Position numbers and translations under genes: made by a program. A stretch of 64,000 nucleotides of DNA. Origin: an uncultured Synergistales bacterium (GTDB lineage Bacteria; Synergistota; Synergistia; Synergistales; Aminobacteriaceae). Each line of letters opens with the position of its first letter. The stretch's first letter is position 1. Positions 16,888 through 23,993 of the stretch are shown here, piece after piece. Where the stretch lies: NCBI GenBank assembly GCA_905233565.1, contig CAJOCL010000005.1:15090-79089 (forward strand), in the 5' to 3' direction. The notes beneath the pieces were generated by a model that saw nothing but the letters and a program-made list of their open reading frames with translations, made no database searches and was not told the DNA's origin.

Positions 16888-17358
16888 TTAAACGTTGTAT
16901 TTTTTCTGTAATGCCTCGATGAGAATTTTCACCTGTCCTTCACTGAGGTACGGTGTCTTGTATGTCCTTGTAACTTTATCAAGCAAAGTTTTTATCTCGT
17001 AAGGATACAGGCTCTGATTATAGCCGTCTGAACCTGAGACATTCAGCGGAACAATCATTTTTACTTCATGATAACGCCCGTCATCGGCATCTTCTGCACC
17101 GTGAAGTTCTCTTGCCTTACGTGATGTGATTTCGCCTATGGCAATAACGCCCCTGCCCTTTGAGTAGAACAGCACGTAATCGCCTTTCGGGAAACTGTCA
17201 ACAGCCCATTTAGCACCGCCATATGATTCGATATGTCCTCTTTCAAGCATACATTTTTCATTGTCATCAGACCAGCTCAAATTTGTATCAAACATTATGC
17301 CCTTTTTATTGCAGTACTGCACAAGCACAATTCGCCATTCATTGTAACGATATAACAC
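16888..17358 (-). CDS. EVE/PUA-like domain protein, putative modified-base reader
   Basis: A 156-residue single-domain protein. The central part reads GAKWAVDSFPKGDYVLFYSKGRG, VIAIGEITSRKARELHG and a C-terminal KTPYLSEGQVKILIEAL helix, the pattern of small EVE-like/PUA-like barrels that recognise modified nucleotides. It starts at GTG 17358 with AGGAGG 8 bases upstream. It is transcribed just ahead of the Mrr-like nuclease, whose own N-terminus also looks barrel-like, so the two may act together on modified DNA. Alternatives are an RNA-modification reader or a stand-alone regulator; no catalytic residues are visible. Confidence 0.65.
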   Translation of the reverse strand: MLYRYNEWRIVLVQYCNKKGIMFDTNLSWSDDNEKCMLERGHIESYGGAKWAVDSFPKGDYVLFYSKGRGVIAIGEITSRKARELHGAEDADDGRYHEVKMIVPLNVSGSDGYNQSLYPYEIKTLLDKVTRTYKTPYLSEGQVKILIEALQKKYNV

Positions 17359-17428
17359 AGAATATACCTCCTATTATGCTTTGCTCCTTTGATTTTTACA
17401 GGGAATAATACAGCGTTAGTACGCAAAG

Positions 17429-17456
17429 TTAAAGTGCAGTTTATTTACATTATAAT
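17429..17456 (+). promoter_or_regulatory. Candidate promoter for the SWIM gene
   Basis: TTAAAG (17429-17434), 16-base spacer, TATAAT (17451-17456), 44 bases ahead of the ATG at 17500. The divergent EVE-like gene starts at 17358, so the 141-base gap should carry promoters both ways. Confidence 0.45.
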
Positions 17457-17499
17457 AATAAAATGAATAAAAAAATAATTGAAGGAGCTTTATTTTTTA

Positions 17500-18510
17500 A
17501 TGGCTTATTATTACTACAGACCGAAGATAACCAGAGATGAATTTCAGGAAAAGGCAAGTGAAATATTATCGCAACACCCTGAATATGAGCCTGTTGAAGT
17601 CCTAAATCTTCCGAACCGTGCAATCTGTTCAAGCTGGTGGGGTCAGTCATGGTGCGAGAATCTCGAACGTTATGCAATATGGGCTAATAACAGGATAACG
17701 CTTGGCAGGAATTACGTACGCAACGGTGCAGTTGTCGACCTGAAAATCAACGGGGGTAACATCAGCGCACTTGTTATAGGCCATTTGAACGAGCCTCATA
17801 GAGTAAAAATAAAAATCTCGCCTATTTCTGAAGAACGGCAAAGGGAAATTGCAGAGCTTGCAGCAGGTAAAATCTATAATCTTGAAGAAATAATATCGGG
17901 AACGTTCCCGGAGAGCCTGAAGGAAAGTTTTTTCCAGAAGGGTATTCTTTTTCCCAGACCTGATGAGATAGATTTCGAGTGTTCATGCTCGGATTTTGCG
18001 AACATGTGCAGACATACGGCGGCGGCACTTTACGGTATCGGCGTAAGGCTTGATACTAACCCCCTGTATTTTTTCGAGATGAGGGGAATTAACATTGATG
18101 ATTTTGTATCGGGCGTTGTTAAGGGGAAAATAGGGAAAATGCTCGACAACATCGGTAATTACAGCCCAAGAATATTGACGGGAGTAAATTTAACGGAAAT
18201 TTTCGGCATGGAAGTTTTCGGCACTGGAAGCCGCGTAACGGAGCCTATAGACCCGATGAGACAGCGCAGCCAGCAGGCAAAACAAGCAAAACGAACGGCA
18301 TTAAAAACTTCAGAAATAATATCGGAAGGGAAACCCGAAAAAGTAATCAATGCCGTACCCGTGTTTGTGCCGTCCGGAAAACTTCAGGCATTACGGAAAG
18401 AACTGCTTAACCTCAAAATTGAAAATATCGTTTTACAAAACAGGCTGTCAGTCATGATAAGATGTGCGGAAAAATTAAAGGCTGCTATTAATCAGTTGAC
18501 ATTAATTTAA
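17500..18510 (+). CDS. SWIM zinc-finger protein with C-terminal IEN coiled coil
   Basis: A 336-residue protein from ATG 17500 (GAAGGAG 13 bases upstream; a TTG at 17479 precedes the ribosome site and is rejected). Residues 42-95 (SSWWGQSWCENLERY, LGRNYVRNGAVVDL) match the N-terminal part of bacterial SWIM-family proteins. The zinc site CSCSDFANMCRH (Cys161, Cys163, Cys170, His172) is the CxCxnCxH SWIM signature, expected to bind DNA or protein. Residues 250-290 are a basic, flexible linker. Residues 297-334 form a coiled coil starting LKIENIVLQ that is shared, without gaps, with the next two genes. It ends by convergent overlap of 23 bases with the HTH gene. SWIM proteins often pair with SNF2 helicases; none is nearby. 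Confidence 0.85.
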   Translation: MAYYYYRPKITRDEFQEKASEILSQHPEYEPVEVLNLPNRAICSSWWGQSWCENLERYAIWANNRITLGRNYVRNGAVVDLKINGGNISALVIGHLNEPHRVKIKISPISEERQREIAELAAGKIYNLEEIISGTFPESLKESFFQKGILFPRPDEIDFECSCSDFANMCRHTAAALYGIGVRLDTNPLYFFEMRGINIDDFVSGVVKGKIGKMLDNIGNYSPRILTGVNLTEIFGMEVFGTGSRVTEPIDPMRQRSQQAKQAKRTALKTSEIISEGKPEKVINAVPVFVPSGKLQALRKELLNLKIENIVLQNRLSVMIRCAEKLKAAINQLTLI

Positions 18511-19273
18511 TATCAAGCTGTGTCAGGCTGTTTATTGCAACGCGGAACTTCTCCAGCTGAGCGGATAACGTTTCAATTTTGCTCTTGAGAAGTACATTTT
18601 CTATTCTCAGCGAATCGATTTCTTTCCTGACGCTTAACTCCTGCTTCTCCTGATTTTCCTGATTTTCTGGGATTTCTTGGTTTTCTTGAATTTCTTGAAC
18701 TTCCTGATTTTCCGTATTGTCATTTGTTGCCTGAATGTCAGAATCAAACTCAGACTGGTAGGAAAAATCGGATACATAAGGGGCTTCGCTGTATTCATGG
18801 ACTGTACTATAATTTTTATTCCGTCTCTCTTCTTCTAAAATCTCTTCTGATGACGGGATCCCTGTAAAGGCCTCAGTTTTTTTGGGCTGTTCTTTTTCCT
18901 GCAGTTCCTGATTTTTGACCGTGATTTTCTTGTCAGACGGCTTATCAGCAGTCTTTTTCACGGGTGTATCTAATTTGTAGCCGAATTTCCACCGCCAATT
19001 TTCCAGATATTTTTTGCTTACATTAAATTCTGCCGCAGCCTGTTCAAATCCAACTTCTTTTACGCGTTCCCATATTTCGTCTCTTTCTTCGGGAGTAAGC
19101 CTTTTTCTGCGGGGAATTATTTCGTTGCCGTTTGCTTTTTTCAGCTGCCATGATTTTATGGCCTGCCACGATGTATCATATTTTTGTGCCGCGTCTGTAA
19201 TCCCTATTTTTTCAGCGTCTTCAAGTATTGCCTGCCGCTCTTCATCTGTAAAATCTTCAGTGTGTTTGGGCAT
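18488..19273 (-). CDS. Tandem-HTH protein with ENQE-rich linker and C-terminal IEN coiled coil
   Basis: A 261-residue protein from ATG 19273, chosen because GGAGGG lies 6 bases upstream; 16 further codons upstream are not needed. Two homologous helix-turn-helix modules occupy residues 8-46 (FTDEERQAIL...IKSWQLKK) and 59-100 (LTPEERDEIW...LENWRWKF), like transposase-type HTHs that end in a Trp. A charged, disordered linker with ENQE/EIQE repeats (about 188-212) leads to a coiled coil at 215-251 beginning SLRIENVLLK. No catalytic domain is present, so it is not a transposase. Its 3' end overlaps the SWIM gene by 23 bases in convergent orientation. The function is unknown; DNA binding and assembly through the shared tail are inferred. 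Confidence 0.75.
   Translation of the reverse strand: MPKHTEDFTDEERQAILEDAEKIGITDAAQKYDTSWQAIKSWQLKKANGNEIIPRRKRLTPEERDEIWERVKEVGFEQAAAEFNVSKKYLENWRWKFGYKLDTPVKKTADKPSDKKITVKNQELQEKEQPKKTEAFTGIPSSEEILEEERRNKNYSTVHEYSEAPYVSDFSYQSEFDSDIQATNDNTENQEVQEIQENQEIPENQENQEKQELSVRKEIDSLRIENVLLKSKIETLSAQLEKFRVAINSLTQLDIKLMSTD
18635..18712 (-). repeat. Degenerate ENQE-type coding repeat
   Basis: Short imperfect repeats of about 12 bases (TCCTGATTTTCC-like on the plus strand) encode ENQE/EIQE units in the linker of the tandem-HTH protein. Unit divergence suggests old slippage; the number of units may vary among strains. Confidence 0.6.
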
Positions 19274-19393
19274 TTTTGTCCCTCCGAATTTCTTAATTTT
19301 TGCTGAAATATATAATAACATAATTTTTTAGAAATTATTATATGATAGAATAATAAAAAGAATAAATAAAAATTTTAGAAAGGAATTTTAATA

Positions 19394-19981
19394 ATGAATA
19401 TGGGAATAGAAACAGGGACAGAAACAGGGACAGGCACGGAAACAGTAAACGCTTCAACAGAACTTGTTGACGGGGGGACTTCAGAACAGGTTAAAAAAGG
19501 CTCAAGCGATTTTACTCTTGAAGAAAAGAAAATGCTTGTTAAAAAAGCCGTCAAGGAAGGTTACAACAAAGTAGCCGAAGAGACCGGCATTACCGCATCA
19601 ATGCTGTATACATGGTCTTTCAACCTGAAGCATAACAGGCCGATGAGGTCTAAAAAATCTGACGTTGAGCCGAAGGAAATTCAGAAAACAGAAAAAGTTA
19701 AACATCATAAACAGCAGGCATCAGAAAAGAAATCAGAAAAAACCGACAAGCCCTCAGTTACAAGCGCTGAACCAGTACAAAAAAAGACCGCAAGCACAAC
19801 CGTTTCAAGCCCTCAGCCCATGACGGAATCTTATATCAGAAAAAGGCTGTCGGAACTTGAAGAAGAGAATAAACAGCTTAAAATTGAGAATGTTGTACTT
19901 AAAGAACGCGAGAATAATTTACTCGGTCAGGTCGACACCTTCCGCGAGGCCATGCAGGTAATGATCCGTAAGCAGCTTTAA
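19394..19981 (+). CDS. Single-HTH protein with C-terminal IEN coiled coil
   Basis: A 195-residue protein. A low-complexity Thr/Glu/Gly start (residues 4-20) is followed by one HTH module at 40-80 (FTLEEKKMLVKKAVKEGYNK...LYTWSFNLKH) of the same kind as the two modules in the adjacent minus-strand gene. A Lys/Ser-rich linker follows, then a coiled coil at 148-192 with LKIENVVLKE at 162-171, matching the tails of its two neighbours. The ATG has AAAGGAA upstream. It is divergent from the tandem-HTH gene, with 120 bases between. No enzyme domain is visible. It may be a DNA-binding partner or a diverged duplicate of its neighbour. Confidence 0.75.
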   Translation: MNMGIETGTETGTGTETVNASTELVDGGTSEQVKKGSSDFTLEEKKMLVKKAVKEGYNKVAEETGITASMLYTWSFNLKHNRPMRSKKSDVEPKEIQKTEKVKHHKQQASEKKSEKTDKPSVTSAEPVQKKTASTTVSSPQPMTESYIRKRLSELEEENKQLKIENVVLKERENNLLGQVDTFREAMQVMIRKQL

Positions 19982-19991
19982 TTAATATAAA

Positions 19992-20029
19992 AAAACAGGA
20001 CGGGAATTTTTCAGTCCCTGCCCTGTTTT
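19992..20029 (+). terminator. Terminator between HTH gene and symporter gene
   Basis: AAACAGG...CCTGTTT arms with an inner GGGA/TCCC pairing separated by small bulges; T's follow on the plus strand and A's precede, so it can serve both convergent genes. Confidence 0.65.
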
Positions 20030-20053
20030 GCAATTTGCAATTTGAAATTTTTA

Positions 20054-21283
20054 TCAGCCTAGTATATTTTCGAGTTTAGTCTGTTCGATTCCGTGCCGTT
20101 CAGCGTATCCGGTCAAAATCAGCGTCAAGGCTCCGTCCCCCGTAACGTTGCAGGCGGTTCCGAATGAATCCTGAAGTGCAAAGATCGTCAGCATCAGCGC
20201 AGTACCGGTCTCGTCAAACCCAAGAACCCCCGTAATCAAGCCGAGTGAGGCCATTACCGTACCTCCGGGAACTCCGGGAGCGGCAATCGCAAAAAGTCCG
20301 AGAAGTATGCAGAAAAGTATCATATTTCCGAGTGTCGGGTAAACTCCGTAAAGTATTTTTGAAACGGCCATGACGAAAAATGTCTCAGTCATTACCGAAC
20401 CGCAGAGGTGAATATTCGCAAATAACGGTATCCCGAAACTTACGAGATCGTCGCGCAGTGTAGGCTCTGATTTTCTGGCACATTCAAGGGCGACTGAGAG
20501 AGTAGCCGCGCTCGACATCGTGCCGATTGCTGTCATGTAAGCGGGGCCGTAATTGCTGATTATGTTTAACGGATTTTTGCCCGAATAAACACCTGCGATG
20601 AAATAAAGCAGTGCAAGCCATAAATAATGCCCTAAAATTACTATCAATATAACCATTATGAAGACCGGGAATTGTTTTGTTATTGAACCCTCATAGGCAA
20701 GTCCGCAGAAAGTCGCGCCGATAAGCCAGGGGAGTACGGGAATCATAAATCTTGAAACGAGGCTCAGCACGATATTGTGAAATTCCTCAAGAAGATTGAT
20801 TATCATGCGGCTTCTGTTCCATGCCGCTGAAAGCCCGATCATCACTGAAAATAATAACGCCGACATTACGGGCATAATCTGAGGGATTGACAATGCAAAC
20901 AGAACTTTCGGAAGAGATTTCAAGCCCTCAACTTCTTTTACTATGTTCATGAACGGAAGTATTGAATACCCTGCTGCCATTGCCGCGAACGCCGCGCCTA
21001 TTGATGAGGCATAAGCGAGGATTAACGCTAGTATGAGCATTCTTGAGGCGTTCTGACCGAGACGGGTTATTGCCGGTGCAACGAAACCCATTATTATTAT
21101 GGGAACGCAGAAATTCACGAACTGGCTTGAAATATGGCGGATCGTTACGGCTATGTTCAGAAGTGCCGTACATATCATGCTGCCCTCAATTGATGAAAGC
21201 CCCAGACCGATAAACGTACCCAGAACAAGCGCGATTATCAGCTTGAACGGCAAAGAACCTGTAAAAGAATTATTACTGCTCAT
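20054..21283 (-). CDS. Dicarboxylate/amino acid:cation symporter (DAACS family)
   Basis: A 409-residue membrane transporter of the glutamate/aspartate/dicarboxylate symporter family. The serine-rich re-entrant loop GTMSSAATLSVAL (residues about 252-264) and a second loop near APGVPGGTVMASLG (337-350) are present, as is the late substrate-site helix DSFGTACNVTGDGALTLI (370-387). The exact substrate (glutamate, aspartate, serine or a dicarboxylate) cannot be read from sequence. It is a single gene bounded by a terminator on one side and the T2SS genes on the other, and fits an amino-acid-using lifestyle. Confidence 0.9.
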   Translation of the reverse strand: MSSNNSFTGSLPFKLIIALVLGTFIGLGLSSIEGSMICTALLNIAVTIRHISSQFVNFCVPIIIMGFVAPAITRLGQNASRMLILALILAYASSIGAAFAAMAAGYSILPFMNIVKEVEGLKSLPKVLFALSIPQIMPVMSALLFSVMIGLSAAWNRSRMIINLLEEFHNIVLSLVSRFMIPVLPWLIGATFCGLAYEGSITKQFPVFIMVILIVILGHYLWLALLYFIAGVYSGKNPLNIISNYGPAYMTAIGTMSSAATLSVALECARKSEPTLRDDLVSFGIPLFANIHLCGSVMTETFFVMAVSKILYGVYPTLGNMILFCILLGLFAIAAPGVPGGTVMASLGLITGVLGFDETGTALMLTIFALQDSFGTACNVTGDGALTLILTGYAERHGIEQTKLENILG

Positions 21284-21307
21284 GAAAATACCCCCTACAA
21301 TATATTT

Positions 21308-22465
21308 TTATCTTACAATGCCTGCTAAATCGAATACGGGCGTTAATATTGCCAGTACGATAAAGCCGACACTAAATCCCAAAGCAAGCACCATTATCGG
21401 TTCCATTAAAGTTGATAGCTTTTCCATTCTTGACTGGGCGACTTCCCTGCACTGTTCCGAAACGTTCGTTAATGCCTCCGCAAGTTCTCCGCCCATTTCG
21501 CCGACACGGACAACGGCAACGGTATCTTCCTGCATTCCGATTTTTTCGAGAGCGCGGTCAAACCTGTGTCCTGCCTTGACCATTTCGGCAGCGTCAAGCC
21601 ATCTCTGTTTGTAAACGTCCATTGATGATGCCATTCTCAAAGCCTGAACTAAAGGAATGCCCGACTTTAGAAGCGTACTTATATGGGACATGACGAGGGC
21701 TAAATTGAGATTGTCGCGTATCCCTTTCATGAATGGCATGTTGATGCTTTTTCCCGTTCTCTTCATCCATATGAATATTATCGCAAGGACAAGCAGGAGC
21801 CATAAGCCGTAAGAGCCGAGAAAATCTGACATTGCAATTAATATTCTAGTCGGGAGCGGCAAGGTCTGGTGCATGTCCTCGAAAAGTTCCGAAATTTTAG
21901 GGACAACGTAAGTCAGCATGAATGAAACGACACCGATACCGACAACGGCCATGACAATCGGATAAGTCATAGCACCCCTGATTTTGCGCTTCAAGTCATC
22001 TTCAAGTTTGAACTCGTCGGCAGCCTCATTTAAGACTGAAATTAAAGTTCCCGACTGCTCGCCCGATTCCGCAACTCGCCATAAACTTTCACGGAAAGCA
22101 CCCGATTCAGCAAGTGCCGTGTGAAATTTCCGTCCTCCCTCAACTTCAGAAAGCAGTTTTTCCATAACGGGCTTCATGTTCTTGTCACGAGCCTGTTTAG
22201 ACATTATTTTAAGGGAATCGGCCAGCGGTAAACCTGATTTAAGATATGATGCTAAACTTCGGCAGAAAAATATATGCATTTCAAGGGGCAGCATTTTTAT
22301 TTTTGAATTTTTACCGCCTTTTTTTTCCTCCGCAACTTTAACGTCAACTACGGTGATTCCCCTTTCAGTGAGGCGGTCGACGGCCTGAATTGAGGAGCCT
22401 GCTTCGATTGTTCCCTTTGTTGATTTTCCTTTAGCGTCATAACCTGAATAAGTGAAGTACGGCAT
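21308..22465 (-). CDS. gspF: Type II secretion inner-membrane platform protein GspF
   Basis: A 385-residue polytopic protein with two homologous cytoplasmic T2SSF domains (about 65-190 and 270-370) and three membrane segments. Typical blocks are FCRSLASYLKSGLPLADSL (68-86), RVAESGEQSGTL (about 130), and the repeat VMSHISTLLKSGIPLVQAL with VRVGEMGGELAEAL in the second domain. It forms the platform that the GspE ATPase drives to extend the pseudopilus. The ATG is preceded by GAGGAT; gspE ends 3 bases upstream. It is the last gene of the T2SS operon. Confidence 0.94.
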   Translation of the reverse strand: MPYFTYSGYDAKGKSTKGTIEAGSSIQAVDRLTERGITVVDVKVAEEKKGGKNSKIKMLPLEMHIFFCRSLASYLKSGLPLADSLKIMSKQARDKNMKPVMEKLLSEVEGGRKFHTALAESGAFRESLWRVAESGEQSGTLISVLNEAADEFKLEDDLKRKIRGAMTYPIVMAVVGIGVVSFMLTYVVPKISELFEDMHQTLPLPTRILIAMSDFLGSYGLWLLLVLAIIFIWMKRTGKSINMPFMKGIRDNLNLALVMSHISTLLKSGIPLVQALRMASSMDVYKQRWLDAAEMVKAGHRFDRALEKIGMQEDTVAVVRVGEMGGELAEALTNVSEQCREVAQSRMEKLSTLMEPIMVLALGFSVGFIVLAILTPVFDLAGIVR

Positions 22466-22468
22466 TTT

Positions 22469-23986
22469 TTAATCCTCACCGGCTACGCGTGTCAATTCGT
22501 CAGGAGATGTCAACCCTGATTGAACGGCTGAAAGTCCGATTTCCCAGAGAGTTTTGAAACCTGAGAGCCTCGCAATTTCCCTGAGTTTTGAGGCAGGAGC
22601 GCCCGAAACGAAAGCCTCCTGTATTTCCTCGTTTATAACAAACTGTTCATAAAGTCCGACGCGTCCTTTGTAACCCGTGTTATGGCATTCCGAACAGCCT
22701 ACTGGTTCAAAAGCCCGTGTCAATCCCTGCTTCATCATCATCATTGGGGGTACGATCTCGCGCCTGCAATGGGGGCATAATCTCCTCGCCAATCTCTGAG
22801 CAACCGTCCCGATCATGCAGCTTGCGGCTAAATACGGTTCAATTCCCATATCAACAAGCCTTATTATCGCGCTTATTGAATCGTTGGTGTGAAGTGTCGA
22901 CAGGACAAGATGCCCCGTCAATGATGCCTGAACGCCAATATGTGCCGTTTCAAAGTCCCTCATTTCGCCGATCATGACAATATCTGGATCCTGACGCAGT
23001 ATCGAACGGAGGGCGGACGCGAAAGTTACGCCGGCTTTTTCGTTGACCTGAATCTGAGATACTCCGGGAAGCGCGTATTCTACGGGGTCTTCAACGGTTA
23101 TTATATTTACCTGAGGGCTTGCGAGTGCCTGAAGAATTGCATAAAGGCTGGTTGACTTTCCCGAACCCGTAGGCCCAGTGAATAAAATCATGCCGTGAGG
23201 ATGGTGTATTAACTCGTTCATTATTCCGCGTTCCCTCGCCTCCATGCCCAAGTCCTCAAGCGTAAGCAATCCATGCCCCTTGTCAAGAAGCCTCATCGCT
23301 ATTCTTTCGCCGTATTGTGTAGGGACAAGACCGACGCGGATATCGACAGCCCTGTCGCCTACGGTGATTCCGATTCTGCCGTCCTGAGGTGCCATGTGTT
23401 CGGCTATGTCCATTCTTGACATGACTTTTATGCGGCTTGTTAAAGGTGCCTGATTTGAGCGCGGTAATCTCAAACGATCCTGCAGTACCCCGTCAATCCT
23501 GAAACGTATTAAAACCTCGTCTTCATAAGGCTCAACGTGAATATCCGTAGCCCTTTGTCTTAATGCGTCAACAAAAAGGCCGTTAACCAGCCTTATTACA
23601 GGAACGTCAACGGAATCGCTGAGGACATCTTCACGCGTTAAATCGTCAATGTCGTCAATTCCCTCGATATTCTTCGCGGCCTCGTCGGCTGCAACGCTTC
23701 TCAAGTCATATAAAGTGTGAAGGAGATCGCCTAATTCCTTTTCGTCCCTTAACTCTAAATCAATCGGGTAACCGAGCGCAGTGCCTAACATCTGAGCTTT
23801 CGGCCATGCGTCAAAATTAACCGCGCCGACAATCAAAACGCCGTCTTCAATTCTTAACGGTACTATTCTGGCCTGCCTGAGAATATCCAAGCCCATGCCT
23901 TCGGGCAACAAAGAAGATACTTCTTTGGCTTCGGGCAGCGGCGGAAGCGTTGAGGCTGTATTTTCAAGTGTTTCACTTTCTGACAT
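22469..23986 (-). CDS. gspE: Type II secretion ATPase GspE
   Basis: A 505-residue ATPase powering pseudopilus assembly. The N1-type domain contains LRQARIVPLRIEDG. The ATPase core has Walker A GPTGSGKS (about residue 275), an Asp-box TVEDPVEYAL, Walker B-like DPDIVMIGEMRD and the His box HIGVQASLTGHLVLSTLHTND. A tetra-Cys zinc module, CPHC...CSEC, spans about residues 395-430. Length and domain order are standard for GspE/PilB. Eight bases separate it from the secretin gene upstream, and gspF follows 3 bases after it. Confidence 0.95.
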   Translation of the reverse strand: MSESETLENTASTLPPLPEAKEVSSLLPEGMGLDILRQARIVPLRIEDGVLIVGAVNFDAWPKAQMLGTALGYPIDLELRDEKELGDLLHTLYDLRSVAADEAAKNIEGIDDIDDLTREDVLSDSVDVPVIRLVNGLFVDALRQRATDIHVEPYEDEVLIRFRIDGVLQDRLRLPRSNQAPLTSRIKVMSRMDIAEHMAPQDGRIGITVGDRAVDIRVGLVPTQYGERIAMRLLDKGHGLLTLEDLGMEARERGIMNELIHHPHGMILFTGPTGSGKSTSLYAILQALASPQVNIITVEDPVEYALPGVSQIQVNEKAGVTFASALRSILRQDPDIVMIGEMRDFETAHIGVQASLTGHLVLSTLHTNDSISAIIRLVDMGIEPYLAASCMIGTVAQRLARRLCPHCRREIVPPMMMMKQGLTRAFEPVGCSECHNTGYKGRVGLYEQFVINEEIQEAFVSGAPASKLREIARLSGFKTLWEIGLSAVQSGLTSPDELTRVAGED

Positions 23987-23993
23987 TTTGAAA

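Noticed and set aside
18635-18712. CRISPR-like repeat array.
   Set aside because: Units are short, contiguous, degenerate and in frame within a coding region; there are no spacers. No CRISPR array was seen anywhere in the window.
18488-19981. Transposase genes (HTH modules resemble IS3/IS630-type HTHs).
   Set aside because: No DDE or other catalytic domain, no inverted repeats around them, and the C-termini are coiled coils.
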